Positions 19,506 through 28,701 are shown, counted from the first letter of the stretch. The stretch: 64,000 nt of DNA from Yoonia sp. SS1-5 (GCF_038443705.2 NZ_CP151767.2:3835501-3899500); one strand, 5' to 3'. Numbers and translations are program-made. Notes: generated by a model not told the origin, from the letters alone.

Positions 19506-20321
19506 GCGGCGCCGGTCCTGAATGCGTTTTGCCCGCTCTGGCGCCGTGGTCGGGTCGGCGGCGCGCATCTTTTGCACCTGTGCTTCGGCTCCTGCGATCA
19601 GGTCAGGGATATGCCGCGCCTCGGGCAAGTTTTTCCAGTATTTCCGGGGCATTTCGGATGTCATGGCCTGCACCTTCAGGCGGGCGGGGTTGAAGATATT
19701 GCAGAAATACGTCCCCCACAGCGCCTCTGCCCCGTCGGCGGGCAGGTCCGGTTTGGGCTGGCCGGGGTGGAAGGACAGGTTCCCATCCACGAATTGCGCG
19801 GTGATATCCGGCGTGGCGATCATCCAGTCCATATCGGCAAAGCGGCGGGCAAAGAACGGGGCGGTCGGCTCAACCGTGTGATGGGTCGGCTCGAACCAGG
19901 CCGCAAAGCTGCGCCGTGGTCCGTCCTGGCGCAAGTCCCGGAACCGCACAAAGGCTTTCATCTTGTGCTTGCACCGATGCACAGCCTTTTCCATCTGGCG
20001 CAGTTTTGCCAGATCTTTGTCGCCCCGGTCCTGCATCAGCCCCGGCGCATGCCGCAACCGCCAAAGCAGCGCATAAAGTCGGCTAAATCGCTGCGTATCC
20101 TTATGCCAGACCACCGTATTGGCCATCTGCAAAAAGCTTTGCGGCGCTTTCACCCGCCTTGTGAGGGGCGGCAGCGGTGTTGTTGTCGCAAAAAGCCCAC
20201 CCATCTGTCCGCCGTAGTCCCACAGCACATCCTGCGGTGACACGCCTGCACCGATAAGCCGCTTGGCCGCGTCACGCCATGCAATATCGGTGCCGATCTG
20301 GGGAAGGGGGACAGTATACAT
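19491..20321 (-). CDS. TIGR03915/DUF4130-type putative DNA repair protein
   Basis: 276 residues resembling the TIGR03915 (DUF4130) family that accompanies the radical SAM protein encoded next door: LPQIGTDIAWRDAAKRLIGAGV, HRCKHKMKAFVRFR and EALWGTYFCNIFNPARLKVQ. In many genomes this domain is fused to a UdgX-like uracil-DNA glycosylase; here that part is absent and the protein ends in a basic KRIQDRRRKKDD tail. Its ATG overlaps the radical SAM stop by one base (TGATG), so the two are coupled. Activity is unknown; damage repair is inferred from family and regulation. Confidence 0.8.
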   Translation of the reverse strand: MYTVPLPQIGTDIAWRDAAKRLIGAGVSPQDVLWDYGGQMGGLFATTTPLPPLTRRVKAPQSFLQMANTVVWHKDTQRFSRLYALLWRLRHAPGLMQDRGDKDLAKLRQMEKAVHRCKHKMKAFVRFRDLRQDGPRRSFAAWFEPTHHTVEPTAPFFARRFADMDWMIATPDITAQFVDGNLSFHPGQPKPDLPADGAEALWGTYFCNIFNPARLKVQAMTSEMPRKYWKNLPEARHIPDLIAGAEAQVQKMRAADPTTAPERAKRIQDRRRKKDD

Positions 20322-21556
20322 CAAAACAGGCTCAATTGTTTGGGGGGCGGGGCGAAACGGGCGCGCAGATTGGCGCTGTCGGTCAGGGCGCCGGGCGACC
20401 ATCCTTGCGCGGTGATGAAGGCTTGCGCCTTTTTCAGCGATGCGCCCATGCGCAGCAGATCCTCATACCGCAACCGCCTGTGTCGGCGTGTTTGCAGGAT
20501 CCGGCCCACGGTGCGGGTGCCAAAGCCGGGGACCCGCAACAGCATCTCCCGCCCGGCCCGGTTCACATCAACCGGAAACAGACCCTGGTTCTGCAAGGCC
20601 CATGCCAGTTTCGGATCAATGTCGAGATCCAGATTGCCGTCCGGCCGCGCGGCCGTAATCTCGCCCACGTCAAATCCGTAAAACCGCAACAGCCAATCCG
20701 CCTGATACAGCCGATGTTCGCGGATCAGGGGCGGTTTGATCAGGGGCAGCGCCATCGAGGCGTCCGGAATGGGCGAAAAGGCCGAGTAATAGACCCGCCG
20801 CAACGCGTAGCCGCTATAGAGCCGGGTGGATTGGCCAAGGATCGTTGCATCTGTCGACCCGTCTGCTCCGACGATCATCTGGGTGGACTGCCCCGCTGGC
20901 GCAAAGGTCTTGCCGCGCTTGCCCTTATAGCTGCGTTCATTTGCGATATGTTTACGCTCTTTCACCTCGCCCATCGCTTTGCGGATGGTTGTGGGGTTTT
21001 TCTCGGGCGCGTAGGTCTTTACGCCCTTATCTGTGGGCAGTTCGACGTTGATTGACAGCCGGTCTGCATAAAGCCCGGCCTGTTCGATCAGTTCCGGCGC
21101 TGCGTCTGGGATTGTCTTGAGGTGGATATAGCCGCGAAAGCATTCCTCTTCGCGCAGCCGTTTGGCGATACGGATCATGTCAGACATGGTCTGGTCCGGT
21201 GACCGGATGATGCCCGAGGACAGGAACAGCCCTTCGATGTAATTGCGCCGGTAGAATTCGATTGTCAGGTGGATGACCTCATCAACGCTGAACCGCGCGC
21301 GCTGCACATTCGAGGACACCCGGTTGATGCAATAGGCGCAATCATAGATGCAGAAATTGGTCATCAGGATTTTCAGTAGGCTGATGCAGCGCCCGTCGGG
21401 GGCATAGGCATGACAAATGCCGGACCCTTCGGTTGACCCGAGCCCCTTGCCGTCCCGGCTGTCCCGCCGGGCGGTGCCGCTGGACGCGCAAGAGGCATCA
21501 TACCGGGCCGCATCACTGAGGATGGCGAGTTTTTTATCAAGGCTGAGCGCTGTCAT
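20321..21556 (-). CDS. TIGR03916-type radical SAM protein, putative DNA repair
   Basis: 411 residues. The iron-sulfur cluster motif is Cys69-x3-Cys73-x2-Cys76 (CIYDCAYC), preceded by GICHAYAPDGRCISLLKILMTN. The C-terminal third contains a helix-hairpin-helix-like DNA-binding element (LLRVPGFGTRTVGRIL). It matches the radical SAM family whose gene is linked to uracil-DNA-glycosylase-like genes (TIGR03916). A LexA box lies 3 bp upstream of the start codon, so SOS induction is expected. The chemistry performed on DNA is not established. Confidence 0.85.
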   Translation of the reverse strand: MTALSLDKKLAILSDAARYDASCASSGTARRDSRDGKGLGSTEGSGICHAYAPDGRCISLLKILMTNFCIYDCAYCINRVSSNVQRARFSVDEVIHLTIEFYRRNYIEGLFLSSGIIRSPDQTMSDMIRIAKRLREEECFRGYIHLKTIPDAAPELIEQAGLYADRLSINVELPTDKGVKTYAPEKNPTTIRKAMGEVKERKHIANERSYKGKRGKTFAPAGQSTQMIVGADGSTDATILGQSTRLYSGYALRRVYYSAFSPIPDASMALPLIKPPLIREHRLYQADWLLRFYGFDVGEITAARPDGNLDLDIDPKLAWALQNQGLFPVDVNRAGREMLLRVPGFGTRTVGRILQTRRHRRLRYEDLLRMGASLKKAQAFITAQGWSPGALTDSANLRARFAPPPKQLSLF

Positions 21557-21558
21557 GT

Positions 21559-21573
21559 GTTCATGTTATGTTC
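21559..21573. promoter_or_regulatory. LexA box before the radical SAM operon
   Basis: GTTC-ATGTTAT-GTTC is an exact match to the alphaproteobacterial SOS box GTTC-N7-GTTC. It ends next to the start codon of the radical SAM gene, where LexA would block transcription or initiation. Confidence 0.85.
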
Positions 21574-21632
21574 TCATCATCCAGCCTGCAAGATCAGATC
21601 GGCAGGTTTGACGAAGTGCCGCAACTGAATTA

Positions 21633-21647
21633 GAACAAATGGGGAAC
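21633..21647. promoter_or_regulatory. LexA box before imuA
   Basis: GAAC-AAATGGG-GAAC is the same SOS box read on the other strand, 28 bp upstream of the chosen imuA start. With the box at 21559 it makes a double, divergent SOS control region. Confidence 0.88.
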
Positions 21648-21674
21648 ATAAAATCGAGATTCGGTGTGTCGTGT

Positions 21675-22352
21675 ATGGGATCGTTGCGAGTCGAAAAGCG
21701 TTTGGCAGGCCAGGGGGATCACCCCTGGACGATACCGCATACCCTGTCCGAGGCATTCCCCGAAACGGCCATGGATGCCGCAGCGGTCGGTTTCGTTTTA
21801 TCCCGGCTGCCGCGTACAAATGCCCCTGTTTTGTGGATACAGGATCGTTTGTCCCGCAAGGAGACGGGCAAGCCATGTCTGGCGGGGATCGGCACGGCGC
21901 GCCCGATTATCATGGTCGATCTGTCCCGGGCATCCGATGTGCTTTGGGCGATGGAAGATGGGTTGCGTTGCCGCAGTCTGGGTGCCGTGATCGGCGAGAT
22001 ATGGGGCGATCCACCGGTGCTCGATTTTACGGCGACCAAGCGATTGGCCCTGCGCGCAGAGGCGGCCGATACCCCTTGCTGGCTGATACGGCGTGCGGCT
22101 TCGGCAGATCTCAGCGCGGCGCGGGATCGCTGGCGGATCGGGTCTGTTCCATCCGCCCCGCATCCGCACGATGCCATGGCGTGCGGGTTACCCCGTTGGT
22201 CGCTGGATCTGTTCCGGTCGCGGCGTATCAAACCCGGCAAATGGGTTGCGGAATATGACCGGGCGGCGGATCGTCTCTATCTCGCTTCCGCATTTCGCGA
22301 TGGAACGCTGGCAGCGGGTGATGGACAGGCAGGGCAACGCGCCGCCGGATGA
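21675..22352 (+). CDS. imuA: ImuA, SOS mutagenesis RecA-like protein
   Basis: RecA-related accessory factor of the ImuA-ImuB-DnaE2 mutasome, active in SOS mutagenesis after DNA damage. 225 residues from the ATG at 21675. An in-frame ATG at 21639 lies inside the LexA box and is rejected; a GTG at 21666 is also possible. Recognisable stretches are HTLSEAFPETAMDAAAVGFVL, PVLWIQDRLSRKE and RPIIMVDLSRASDVLWAMEDGLRC. The 3' end overlaps imuB by 98 bp in another frame. Confidence 0.88.
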   Translation: MGSLRVEKRLAGQGDHPWTIPHTLSEAFPETAMDAAAVGFVLSRLPRTNAPVLWIQDRLSRKETGKPCLAGIGTARPIIMVDLSRASDVLWAMEDGLRCRSLGAVIGEIWGDPPVLDFTATKRLALRAEAADTPCWLIRRAASADLSAARDRWRIGSVPSAPHPHDAMACGLPRWSLDLFRSRRIKPGKWVAEYDRAADRLYLASAFRDGTLAAGDGQAGQRAAG

Positions 22353-23787
22353 CATCCCGCTTGTCCTGGCCCGCGAGGGGCATCATGGGCCGGTTATCCA
22401 TGCCGCTAACAGGGCTGCGCGGCAAAACGGGATAAATGCAGGTGCCCGGGTTGTGGATATGCGCGCAATCTGCCCCGAATTGCAGGTGGAATTTGCCGAT
22501 CCTGCCGGTGACCGTGCCGCGCTTGACCGATTGGTGATCTGGGCCCGCCGCTGGTGTCCATGGAGTGTGCGTGACGGCGAGAATGGGGTGATCCTGGATA
22601 CAACCGGATCAGATCACCTGCTTGGCGGTGAGGCGGCCATGCTGGTTGAAATGGAAACGCAGCTTTCCTTGCTGGGTCTCAGCGCGCAGTTGGCTGTTGC
22701 GCCGACATGGGGGGCGGCATGGGCCTTGGCCCGGTTTGGGCCGGTGCGGTCAGTGTGCGGACCGGACGAGGTGGCGATCAATCTGGGCGCCTTGCCTGTC
22801 ACGGGGTTACGGCTGGATGCTGAAACCATGCTGCTTTTGCGCCGTCTGGGTCTGAAAACCATCGGGGCGGTCATGGATGTACCGCGCCTGTCGCTGACCC
22901 GCCGGTTTGTAAAGGCAAAGCTGGCCGCAAATCCGTTGATGCGCCTTGATCAGGCTTTGGGCAAGCAGCCGGAACCTGTGGCCAGTGTGGATGCCAAGCC
23001 CCGCTTTCGGGTCCAGAGCCGGTTGGCCGAGCCGATCTTTGATCCTACGCCCTACCTGCCGGAATTATGCGAAAACCTGTGTGAGACGTTGAAACAGGCC
23101 GGGCAGGGCTGTCGTCGCCTGCATCTGACTGTCTATCGCACCGATGGCGATGTCAGCCATGTTGATGTGGCCACGTCCGCCAGCACGCGTGATCCAGCCC
23201 ATTTGCATGCCTTGTTCCGTGACAAGGTTGCCCGGATCAATCCCGGTTTCGGCTTTGATCTGATCACGCTTGAGGCGGGCGGCGTGGAAGAGATGCAGGA
23301 GGCTCAGCACCGCATGGATGGCAGTGCGGATGATGATCTGCACCTGACCCGGCTGGTGGACCGGCTGAGCGCAAAGTTCGGGCCGCGCAGCGTGACCCGA
23401 CCGATGCTGCGCGAAAGCCATATCCCGGAACGGGCCGAGGGTCATGTGGCTGCCCTTGCCGCCTTGGCTGAAACCGCTGTGGCCCCGGCAAGGGAGCGCC
23501 CCTTGCGTCTGCTGGAGCATCCAGAAGAGGTGCGCGTGCTTTATGCCGTCCCCGAAGGTCCTCCGGCACAGTTTGTCTGGCGGCGGCAGACCCATCGCGT
23601 GGCCCGCTATTCCGGCCCAGAGCGGATCGCCCCGGAATGGTGGAAGGATCGGCCGGGGACCCGGTTGCGCGACTACTTCAAGGTTGAAGATCACGCAGGC
23701 CTGCGTATCTGGCTGTATCGTGAGGGCCTGCATGAGGATGGCCGCGGGGGGGATCCGCGCTGGTTTGTGCATGGGTGTTTCGCATGA
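22255..23787 (+). CDS. imuB: ImuB, Y-family-like mutasome protein
   Basis: 510-residue Y-family polymerase homologue that bridges DnaE2 and the sliding clamp. The N-terminus reads ISLPHFAMERW where active polymerases carry a catalytic Asp, in line with ImuB being catalytically dead. Little-finger-like and C-terminal domains follow (RFRVQSRLAEPIFDP; TRLRDYFKVEDHAGLRIWLYREG). The start is the ATG inside the imuA 3' end; the longer open frame upstream is only overlap with imuA. dnaE2 follows after 90 bp. Confidence 0.92.
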   Translation: MTGRRIVSISLPHFAMERWQRVMDRQGNAPPDDIPLVLAREGHHGPVIHAANRAARQNGINAGARVVDMRAICPELQVEFADPAGDRAALDRLVIWARRWCPWSVRDGENGVILDTTGSDHLLGGEAAMLVEMETQLSLLGLSAQLAVAPTWGAAWALARFGPVRSVCGPDEVAINLGALPVTGLRLDAETMLLLRRLGLKTIGAVMDVPRLSLTRRFVKAKLAANPLMRLDQALGKQPEPVASVDAKPRFRVQSRLAEPIFDPTPYLPELCENLCETLKQAGQGCRRLHLTVYRTDGDVSHVDVATSASTRDPAHLHALFRDKVARINPGFGFDLITLEAGGVEEMQEAQHRMDGSADDDLHLTRLVDRLSAKFGPRSVTRPMLRESHIPERAEGHVAALAALAETAVAPARERPLRLLEHPEEVRVLYAVPEGPPAQFVWRRQTHRVARYSGPERIAPEWWKDRPGTRLRDYFKVEDHAGLRIWLYREGLHEDGRGGDPRWFVHGCFA

Positions 23788-23820
23788 TGATCTGGGGCCT
23801 GTGCTTGTGGCGGATTTGGG

Positions 23821-23844
23821 ATGCCTCCGGCGGGAGTATTTTGG
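23821..23844. repeat. Rhodobacterales intergenic motif
   Basis: ATGCCTCCGGCGGGAGTATT, a small CTCC-GGC-GGAG hairpin motif that I recall as a widespread intergenic repeat in Rhodobacterales. Here it sits between imuB and dnaE2. The call is from memory of similar sequences, not from a search. Confidence 0.4.
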
Positions 23845-23877
23845 GCGAGATGATCGTGCAGGCGCGCGGCGGTTATC

Positions 23878-26800
23878 ATGCCTGAAATGGATAACCAGCG
23901 CCCGCGTCGCACGATTGAAGATGACGGGTTCCGCCCCAACCCTCGCGCCCCTTATGTCGAACTGGGGCTGACCACCTGTTTTTCCTTTCTGCGCGGGGCG
24001 TCGGATGCCGTAGATCTTGCCACAACCGCCAACGCCCTGGGCTATGACAAACTGGGCTGTGCCGACCTGAACACCATGGCCGGGGTTGTGCGCCTGCATG
24101 CCGAGGCGCTTAAGGCGCAAATCACCCCGGTGATCGGTTGTCGCCTGCAACTGGTCACTGGTGAGGAATTTCTGGCCTATCCACGCGACAGGGATGCTTA
24201 TGGCTGGCTGTGCATGCTGCTGTCCAAAGGCAAGATGCAGGATGCCAAGGGGGATTGGCAGGCAAAGGGTGTCTGCGACATCACCCTGGATGATCTGGCG
24301 GGGCATAGCGAGGGGGTTCATCTGATCGCCGTTCCCGGCCCGCAGCTGGATCATTTCGAGGCGGGGTTTGGGCGCCTGAAACGCGCATTGCCCATGTTGC
24401 AACATATCGCGGCCAGCTATCTTTATCACGGTGATGACCGGGCGCGGATCAACCGGCTGGATATATTTGCCAAAGCCCATGGCCTGTCGATCCTGGCGAC
24501 CAATGATGTGCGTTACCACGCGCCCGACCGGCGCCCCTTGCAGGATGTGATGACATGCATCCTGCACAAGACGACGATCCACAAGGCCGGGTTCCTGCTG
24601 GATGCGAATGCCGAACGATATCTGAAATCGCCTGCCCAGATGGTCCGGCTTTTTGCCCAATGGCCCCATGCGATCCGGGCCACGCGGGATGTGGCGGATG
24701 CGTGCAATTTCGATCTGCGCCAACTGGCCTATGAATATCCCAAGGAAACCGTGCCAGAGGGCCGCACGCCGCAGGGCTATCTTGAGGAGTTGACGTGGAA
24801 AGGTGCCAAGGGGCGCTATCCGGGTGGCGTGCCCGCACCGTTGAAACAGACCTTACACAAGGAGCTGGCGCTGATCGAAAAGCTCGACATTGCGCAATAT
24901 TTCCTGACGATCCAGCAGGTTGTCAATTTTGCCCGGTACGAGAGCAAACCGCCGATCCTGTGTCAGGGGCGCGGCTCGGCCGCGAATTCGGCCGTGTGTT
25001 ATGTGCTTGGCATCACGGCTGTCGATCCGAACCAAAATGATCTGCTGTTTGAGCGGTTCATCAGCGAGGAACGCAAGGAGCCCCCCGATATCGACGTGGA
25101 TTTTGAACATGAGCGCCGCGAGGAGGTGATCCAGCATATCTATGCGAAATACGGACGGGACCGCGCGGCCTTATGTGCGACAGTGATCCATTACCGCCCA
25201 CGCATGGCGGTGCGCGAAGTGGGCAAGGTCATGGGCCTGTCCGAGGATATCACCACCGCCCTTGCCAAAACCATCTGGGGGTCATGGGGCCGCGAGGTGG
25301 GCGCACGCGAGGCCGCAGAAGCAGGCATTGACCTGAAAGATCCGCTGATGGCGCGCACGATCAGGCTGGCCGACCAGATGATCGGCATGCCCCGGCATCT
25401 GGGTCAGCATGTGGGCGGCTTCATCCTGACCGAGAAAAAGCTGATCGAAACCGTCCCGGTGGGCAACGGGGCGATGCCCGAGCGTACATTCATTGAATGG
25501 GACAAGGACGATATCGACGAGTTGCGTATTCTCAAAGTGGATGTGCTGGCGCTGGGGATGCTGACCTGCATCCGCAAGGCGTTTGACCTGATCGCGGCGC
25601 ATTACGGTGAAAAGCATACGCTTGCCAGTATCGAAGAGGGGGATAAAGCCACCTACGATATGCTCTGCAAGGGGGATAGCCTCGGTGTCTTTCAGGTCGA
25701 AAGCCGGGCGCAGATGAATATGCTCCCCCGGCTGAAACCACGGGTGTTTTATGATCTGGTCATTCAGGTTGCCATCGTCCGCCCCGGCCCGATCCAGGGG
25801 GATATGGTGCATCCCTACTTGCGCAGGCGGGCCGGGAAAGAGCCAGAGGATTACCCATCACCCGCCCCCCCGCATGACCCGCATGAGCTGCGCAAGGTTC
25901 TGTCCCGGACCAAGGGGGTGCCGATCTTTCAGGAGCAGGCGATGAAACTGGCCATGGTCGCCGCCGAGTTCAGCCCGGATGAGGCCAACCAGCTGCGCAA
26001 GGCGATGGCGACATTCCGGTCGAAAGGGACCATCGGGGAACTAGAAGACAAGATGGTCAGCCGCATGATCGCCCGGGGGTACGAGCCGGAATTTGCAGGC
26101 CGCTGCTTTAACCAGATCAAGGGCTTTGGCGATTACGGCTTTCCTGAAAGCCATGCAGCCAGTTTTGCGCATCTTGTTTATGTCTCAAGCTGGATCAAAT
26201 GCCATTATCCGGATGTCTTTTGCGCAGCCTTGCTGAATTCCCAGCCCATGGGCTTTTACGCCCCGGCCCAAATCGTGCGCGATGCCCGCGAGCATGGGAT
26301 CGTGGTGCGTGCGCCGGATGTGAACTATTCCGCCTGGGATAATACGCTGGAACCGATCAGCCCCAGGGTCTTTGCCGTCCGCCTTGGCTTGCGTCAGGTT
26401 GACGGGATGCGCGAAGAGATGGCCGCCCGGATCATGGAAACCCGCGTGCAGCCCTTTACCGATCTGGCAGACCTGAAGAAACGCGCAAGGCTGGATGCGG
26501 GGACGATGCGCAGACTGGCCGCTGCGGATGCGGTGCGATCCATGACGCTGGATCGTCGCCAGGCGTTATGGGATGCGCGCGCCTTGCGGGATGCCCCGGA
26601 CCTGCCGCTTTTTGCCGAAAGGAAGGATGAGGGCGACGAGCCCCGCTTTGTGCTGCCGAAGATGCCGATCTGTGAGCATGTGGTGGCGGATTACCAGACC
26701 ACCCGCCTGTCATTGAAAGCACATCCGATGTCATTTCTGCGCAAAAGCATGGCAAGGCAGGGCTATCGCACGGCTGCCGGGCTGGAACAGATGCGCAATG

Positions 26801-27180
26801 GGCAATCTGTCAGGCTGGCCGGGATTGTCCTGATCCGCCAACGTCCCGGCAGTGCCAAGGGTGTCTGTTTCATCACGCTTGAGGATGAAACAGGGGTCGC
26901 AAATCTGGTCGTCTGGCCCAAAGTCATGGAGGCTTATCGCAAGGTGATCATGCGCGCCCGGATCATTGATGTGAAAGGATATGTGCAGCGCGACGAGGAT
27001 GTCATCCATGTGGTGGCCACCGGGTTGACGGATCGCAGTGACGCGTTGGACAGGTTATCCAATGACGCGCTGGATCCTCCATTGGCGCGGGCTGACGAGG
27101 TCAAACGAGCGTTGCCCAATGGCACACATGGCCATCCCCGCAATGTCCGTGTGATCCCCAAATCCCGCGACTTTCATTGA
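23878..27180 (+). CDS. dnaE2: Error-prone DNA polymerase DnaE2 (ImuC)
   Basis: C-family polymerase of 1100 residues that performs translesion synthesis in the ImuA/ImuB mutasome. A PHP domain (YVELGLTTCFSFLRGASDAVDLA, about 25-48) comes first. The palm carries the catalytic aspartates in PPDIDVDFEHERR (about 402-414), followed by QGRGSAANS-type and LPRLKPRVFYDLV motifs and a C-terminal OB-fold (SVRLAGIVLIRQRPGSAKGVCFITLEDETG). It lies downstream of the LexA-controlled imuA and imuB. Confidence 0.96.
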   Translation: MPEMDNQRPRRTIEDDGFRPNPRAPYVELGLTTCFSFLRGASDAVDLATTANALGYDKLGCADLNTMAGVVRLHAEALKAQITPVIGCRLQLVTGEEFLAYPRDRDAYGWLCMLLSKGKMQDAKGDWQAKGVCDITLDDLAGHSEGVHLIAVPGPQLDHFEAGFGRLKRALPMLQHIAASYLYHGDDRARINRLDIFAKAHGLSILATNDVRYHAPDRRPLQDVMTCILHKTTIHKAGFLLDANAERYLKSPAQMVRLFAQWPHAIRATRDVADACNFDLRQLAYEYPKETVPEGRTPQGYLEELTWKGAKGRYPGGVPAPLKQTLHKELALIEKLDIAQYFLTIQQVVNFARYESKPPILCQGRGSAANSAVCYVLGITAVDPNQNDLLFERFISEERKEPPDIDVDFEHERREEVIQHIYAKYGRDRAALCATVIHYRPRMAVREVGKVMGLSEDITTALAKTIWGSWGREVGAREAAEAGIDLKDPLMARTIRLADQMIGMPRHLGQHVGGFILTEKKLIETVPVGNGAMPERTFIEWDKDDIDELRILKVDVLALGMLTCIRKAFDLIAAHYGEKHTLASIEEGDKATYDMLCKGDSLGVFQVESRAQMNMLPRLKPRVFYDLVIQVAIVRPGPIQGDMVHPYLRRRAGKEPEDYPSPAPPHDPHELRKVLSRTKGVPIFQEQAMKLAMVAAEFSPDEANQLRKAMATFRSKGTIGELEDKMVSRMIARGYEPEFAGRCFNQIKGFGDYGFPESHAASFAHLVYVSSWIKCHYPDVFCAALLNSQPMGFYAPAQIVRDAREHGIVVRAPDVNYSAWDNTLEPISPRVFAVRLGLRQVDGMREEMAARIMETRVQPFTDLADLKKRARLDAGTMRRLAAADAVRSMTLDRRQALWDARALRDAPDLPLFAERKDEGDEPRFVLPKMPICEHVVADYQTTRLSLKAHPMSFLRKSMARQGYRTAAGLEQMRNGQSVRLAGIVLIRQRPGSAKGVCFITLEDETGVANLVVWPKVMEAYRKVIMRARIIDVKGYVQRDEDVIHVVATGLTDRSDALDRLSNDALDPPLARADEVKRALPNGTHGHPRNVRVIPKSRDFH

Positions 27181-27210
27181 CCGCCGCAAGACCCGTTTTC
27201 CAGCATCGCC

Positions 27211-27654
27211 TTAGGTCTTGTCGTTTGCCTTTTGTGTCTTGCCGGAGGCTGACACCCACATCCCGGCAACAATCAACCCCACACCGGTCACCCGGGCCAA
27301 CAGATTGCCCCCGGTGCCCATCGCCACATCCAGCAGCACGCCCGATATCATCTGACCGGCGATGATCAGCATCGCTGTCTGTGCTGCTCCGATCCGCACG
27401 ATCAGCCAGCTTCCCGCCGCAATAAAGACCACCCCAACCGGCCCGCCCAGATAGGCCCACCAGGGGGCTGCGGCGGGCGTCCCTGCGAATAGCCCACCCG
27501 CAAACACCGCGATCACGGTGATAAAGATCAGCCCAACCAGATGGTTCCAGAAAGAGGCTTCCATCGCCGATGATGACAATGCCAGCCGCCCGTTGATTTG
27601 CCGCGAAACTGATACCAGCACACCGCCCAACACCGCAAAGATCACAAAGATCAT
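27211..27654 (-). CDS. DMT-family (DUF606/YdcZ) membrane protein
   Basis: 147 residues with about five hydrophobic segments, the DUF606/YdcZ-type half-size drug/metabolite transporter. GAAQTAMLIIAGQMISGVLLD is characteristic. These occur as tandem pairs that probably form a heterodimer. The partner precedes it with a 4-bp overlap. The gene converges with dnaE2, 30 bp apart. Confidence 0.85.
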   Translation of the reverse strand: MIFVIFAVLGGVLVSVSRQINGRLALSSSAMEASFWNHLVGLIFITVIAVFAGGLFAGTPAAAPWWAYLGGPVGVVFIAAGSWLIVRIGAAQTAMLIIAGQMISGVLLDVAMGTGGNLLARVTGVGLIVAGMWVSASGKTQKANDKT

Positions 27655-28124
27655 GCCGACCCCTGCCCAAAGAAGATCAGGATCAGGCTGCCCAGAATGA
27701 TCAGTCCAAAGGCGCTATAGTCGCGCATCTGTGGCGTGCGTTGCGGCAATCCGAAAAGGCCGCGCATATCCGCAAAAAGGCTAAAGGTCATTTGCCCCGC
27801 CAGCCCAAGGGCAATGGTCCCCGACAGCGCCAGCGCGCTGTTCATACTGGCCGAGGTCAGCATCACCGTCACCCCACCGGATATCCCGCCCAGATAAGCC
27901 CAAAGCGGGGCGCGGACCGTGCTGGCCCGTTTGGGACGCAGCACCGCCAGAAACGCCAGCGCTGCAACCGTGCCGGTCAGATGCGGCACCCAGGACGAAA
28001 AGAAAAGCGAGCCAAACTGCGCCAGGGTGCCGTTAAACAGAACCATAAGCGTCAGCAGACCGCCCGTGCCAAAGGCGGCAAGGAAATGGAAAATTCGGTA
28101 CGGATTGATTGCAGGGGCAGACAT
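27651..28124 (-). CDS. DMT-family (DUF606/YdcZ) membrane protein
   Basis: Paralogue and likely partner of the next gene, 157 residues, about five hydrophobic segments. APLWAYLGGISGGVTVMLTSA and SGTIALGLAGQMTFSLFAD match the same family. The first 27 residues hold an extra hydrophobic stretch. The substrate is unknown. Confidence 0.85.
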   Translation of the reverse strand: MSAPAINPYRIFHFLAAFGTGGLLTLMVLFNGTLAQFGSLFFSSWVPHLTGTVAALAFLAVLRPKRASTVRAPLWAYLGGISGGVTVMLTSASMNSALALSGTIALGLAGQMTFSLFADMRGLFGLPQRTPQMRDYSAFGLIILGSLILIFFGQGSA

Positions 28125-28135
28125 GCCCCAGACAT

Positions 28136-28573
28136 CTAAGTTTCGGGGGCAGAGCGCAAGCGCAACTGTGCCTTCTTGATGGCGCCGAAATGCACCTCGG
28201 GGTGATGCGGGCGAGAGGCCTTGATATGGCGTAACTGCGTTGCGATGGCCCGCTCGCTACCGTTCAGGTGCCGGATTGCGTAACGCGATATCCAGTCAGG
28301 CTGGGTTTCGATAGCATAGGCGTGCAGGGCCACCCGTTGTTCCGCGCGGCTGAGCGCCTTGAATGTGGGCGTACACCGCCGCTTGCGCATCAGATCTATG
28401 GCAAGCGGGATCAGATGCGTGGCTTTTTCATCGCCAGCGCTGGCAAAGGCCGCGCGTTCATACGCCTCGGGCAGCCGGACCTGCAATACCCGCAGCCTGC
28501 GCCGCACCGCCAGATGCAGGATCAACCAAGGCCCCAAAAAACACAAAACTGCACCAACCAACACAAGCGCCAT
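28136..28573 (-). CDS. Small single-span membrane protein
   Basis: 145 residues, one N-terminal membrane segment (LVLVGAVLCFLGPWLILHLAV) followed by a basic cytoplasmic domain rich in Arg, Ala and His. AGGAGAAG lies before the ATG. The longer in-frame extension upstream overlaps the rpsD promoter and is rejected. I do not recognise the family. It is 11 bp upstream of the DUF606 pair on the same strand and may be cotranscribed. Confidence 0.65.
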   Translation of the reverse strand: MALVLVGAVLCFLGPWLILHLAVRRRLRVLQVRLPEAYERAAFASAGDEKATHLIPLAIDLMRKRRCTPTFKALSRAEQRVALHAYAIETQPDWISRYAIRHLNGSERAIATQLRHIKASRPHHPEVHFGAIKKAQLRLRSAPET

Positions 28574-28673
28574 GACTTCTCCTTTTGCGTCACAGGGACG
28601 GGATGCCGCACCGGTATGGTGAGAATTTGTCGAAACTGGTGCATTCCTGCGTCTGGGCCCCAAGGATGGCGCG

Positions 28674-28701
28674 TTGACAAGCACCGAATCCTGTCTATAA
28701 G
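28674..28701 (+). promoter_or_regulatory. rpsD promoter
   Basis: A consensus TTGACA (28674-28679) and TATAAG (28696-28701) lie 16 bp apart, the best sigma70-like promoter in the window. A leader of about 100 nt follows. It contains a CCCC-GCAA-GGGG hairpin (28727-28738) and a GTGG/CCAC hairpin (near 28751-28765) that could serve S4 autoregulation; that role is inferred. Confidence 0.65.

Noticed and set aside
23065..24723. 552-codon minus-strand open frame
   Set aside because: Antisense across imuB and dnaE2, both of which show clear motifs; no ribosome site.
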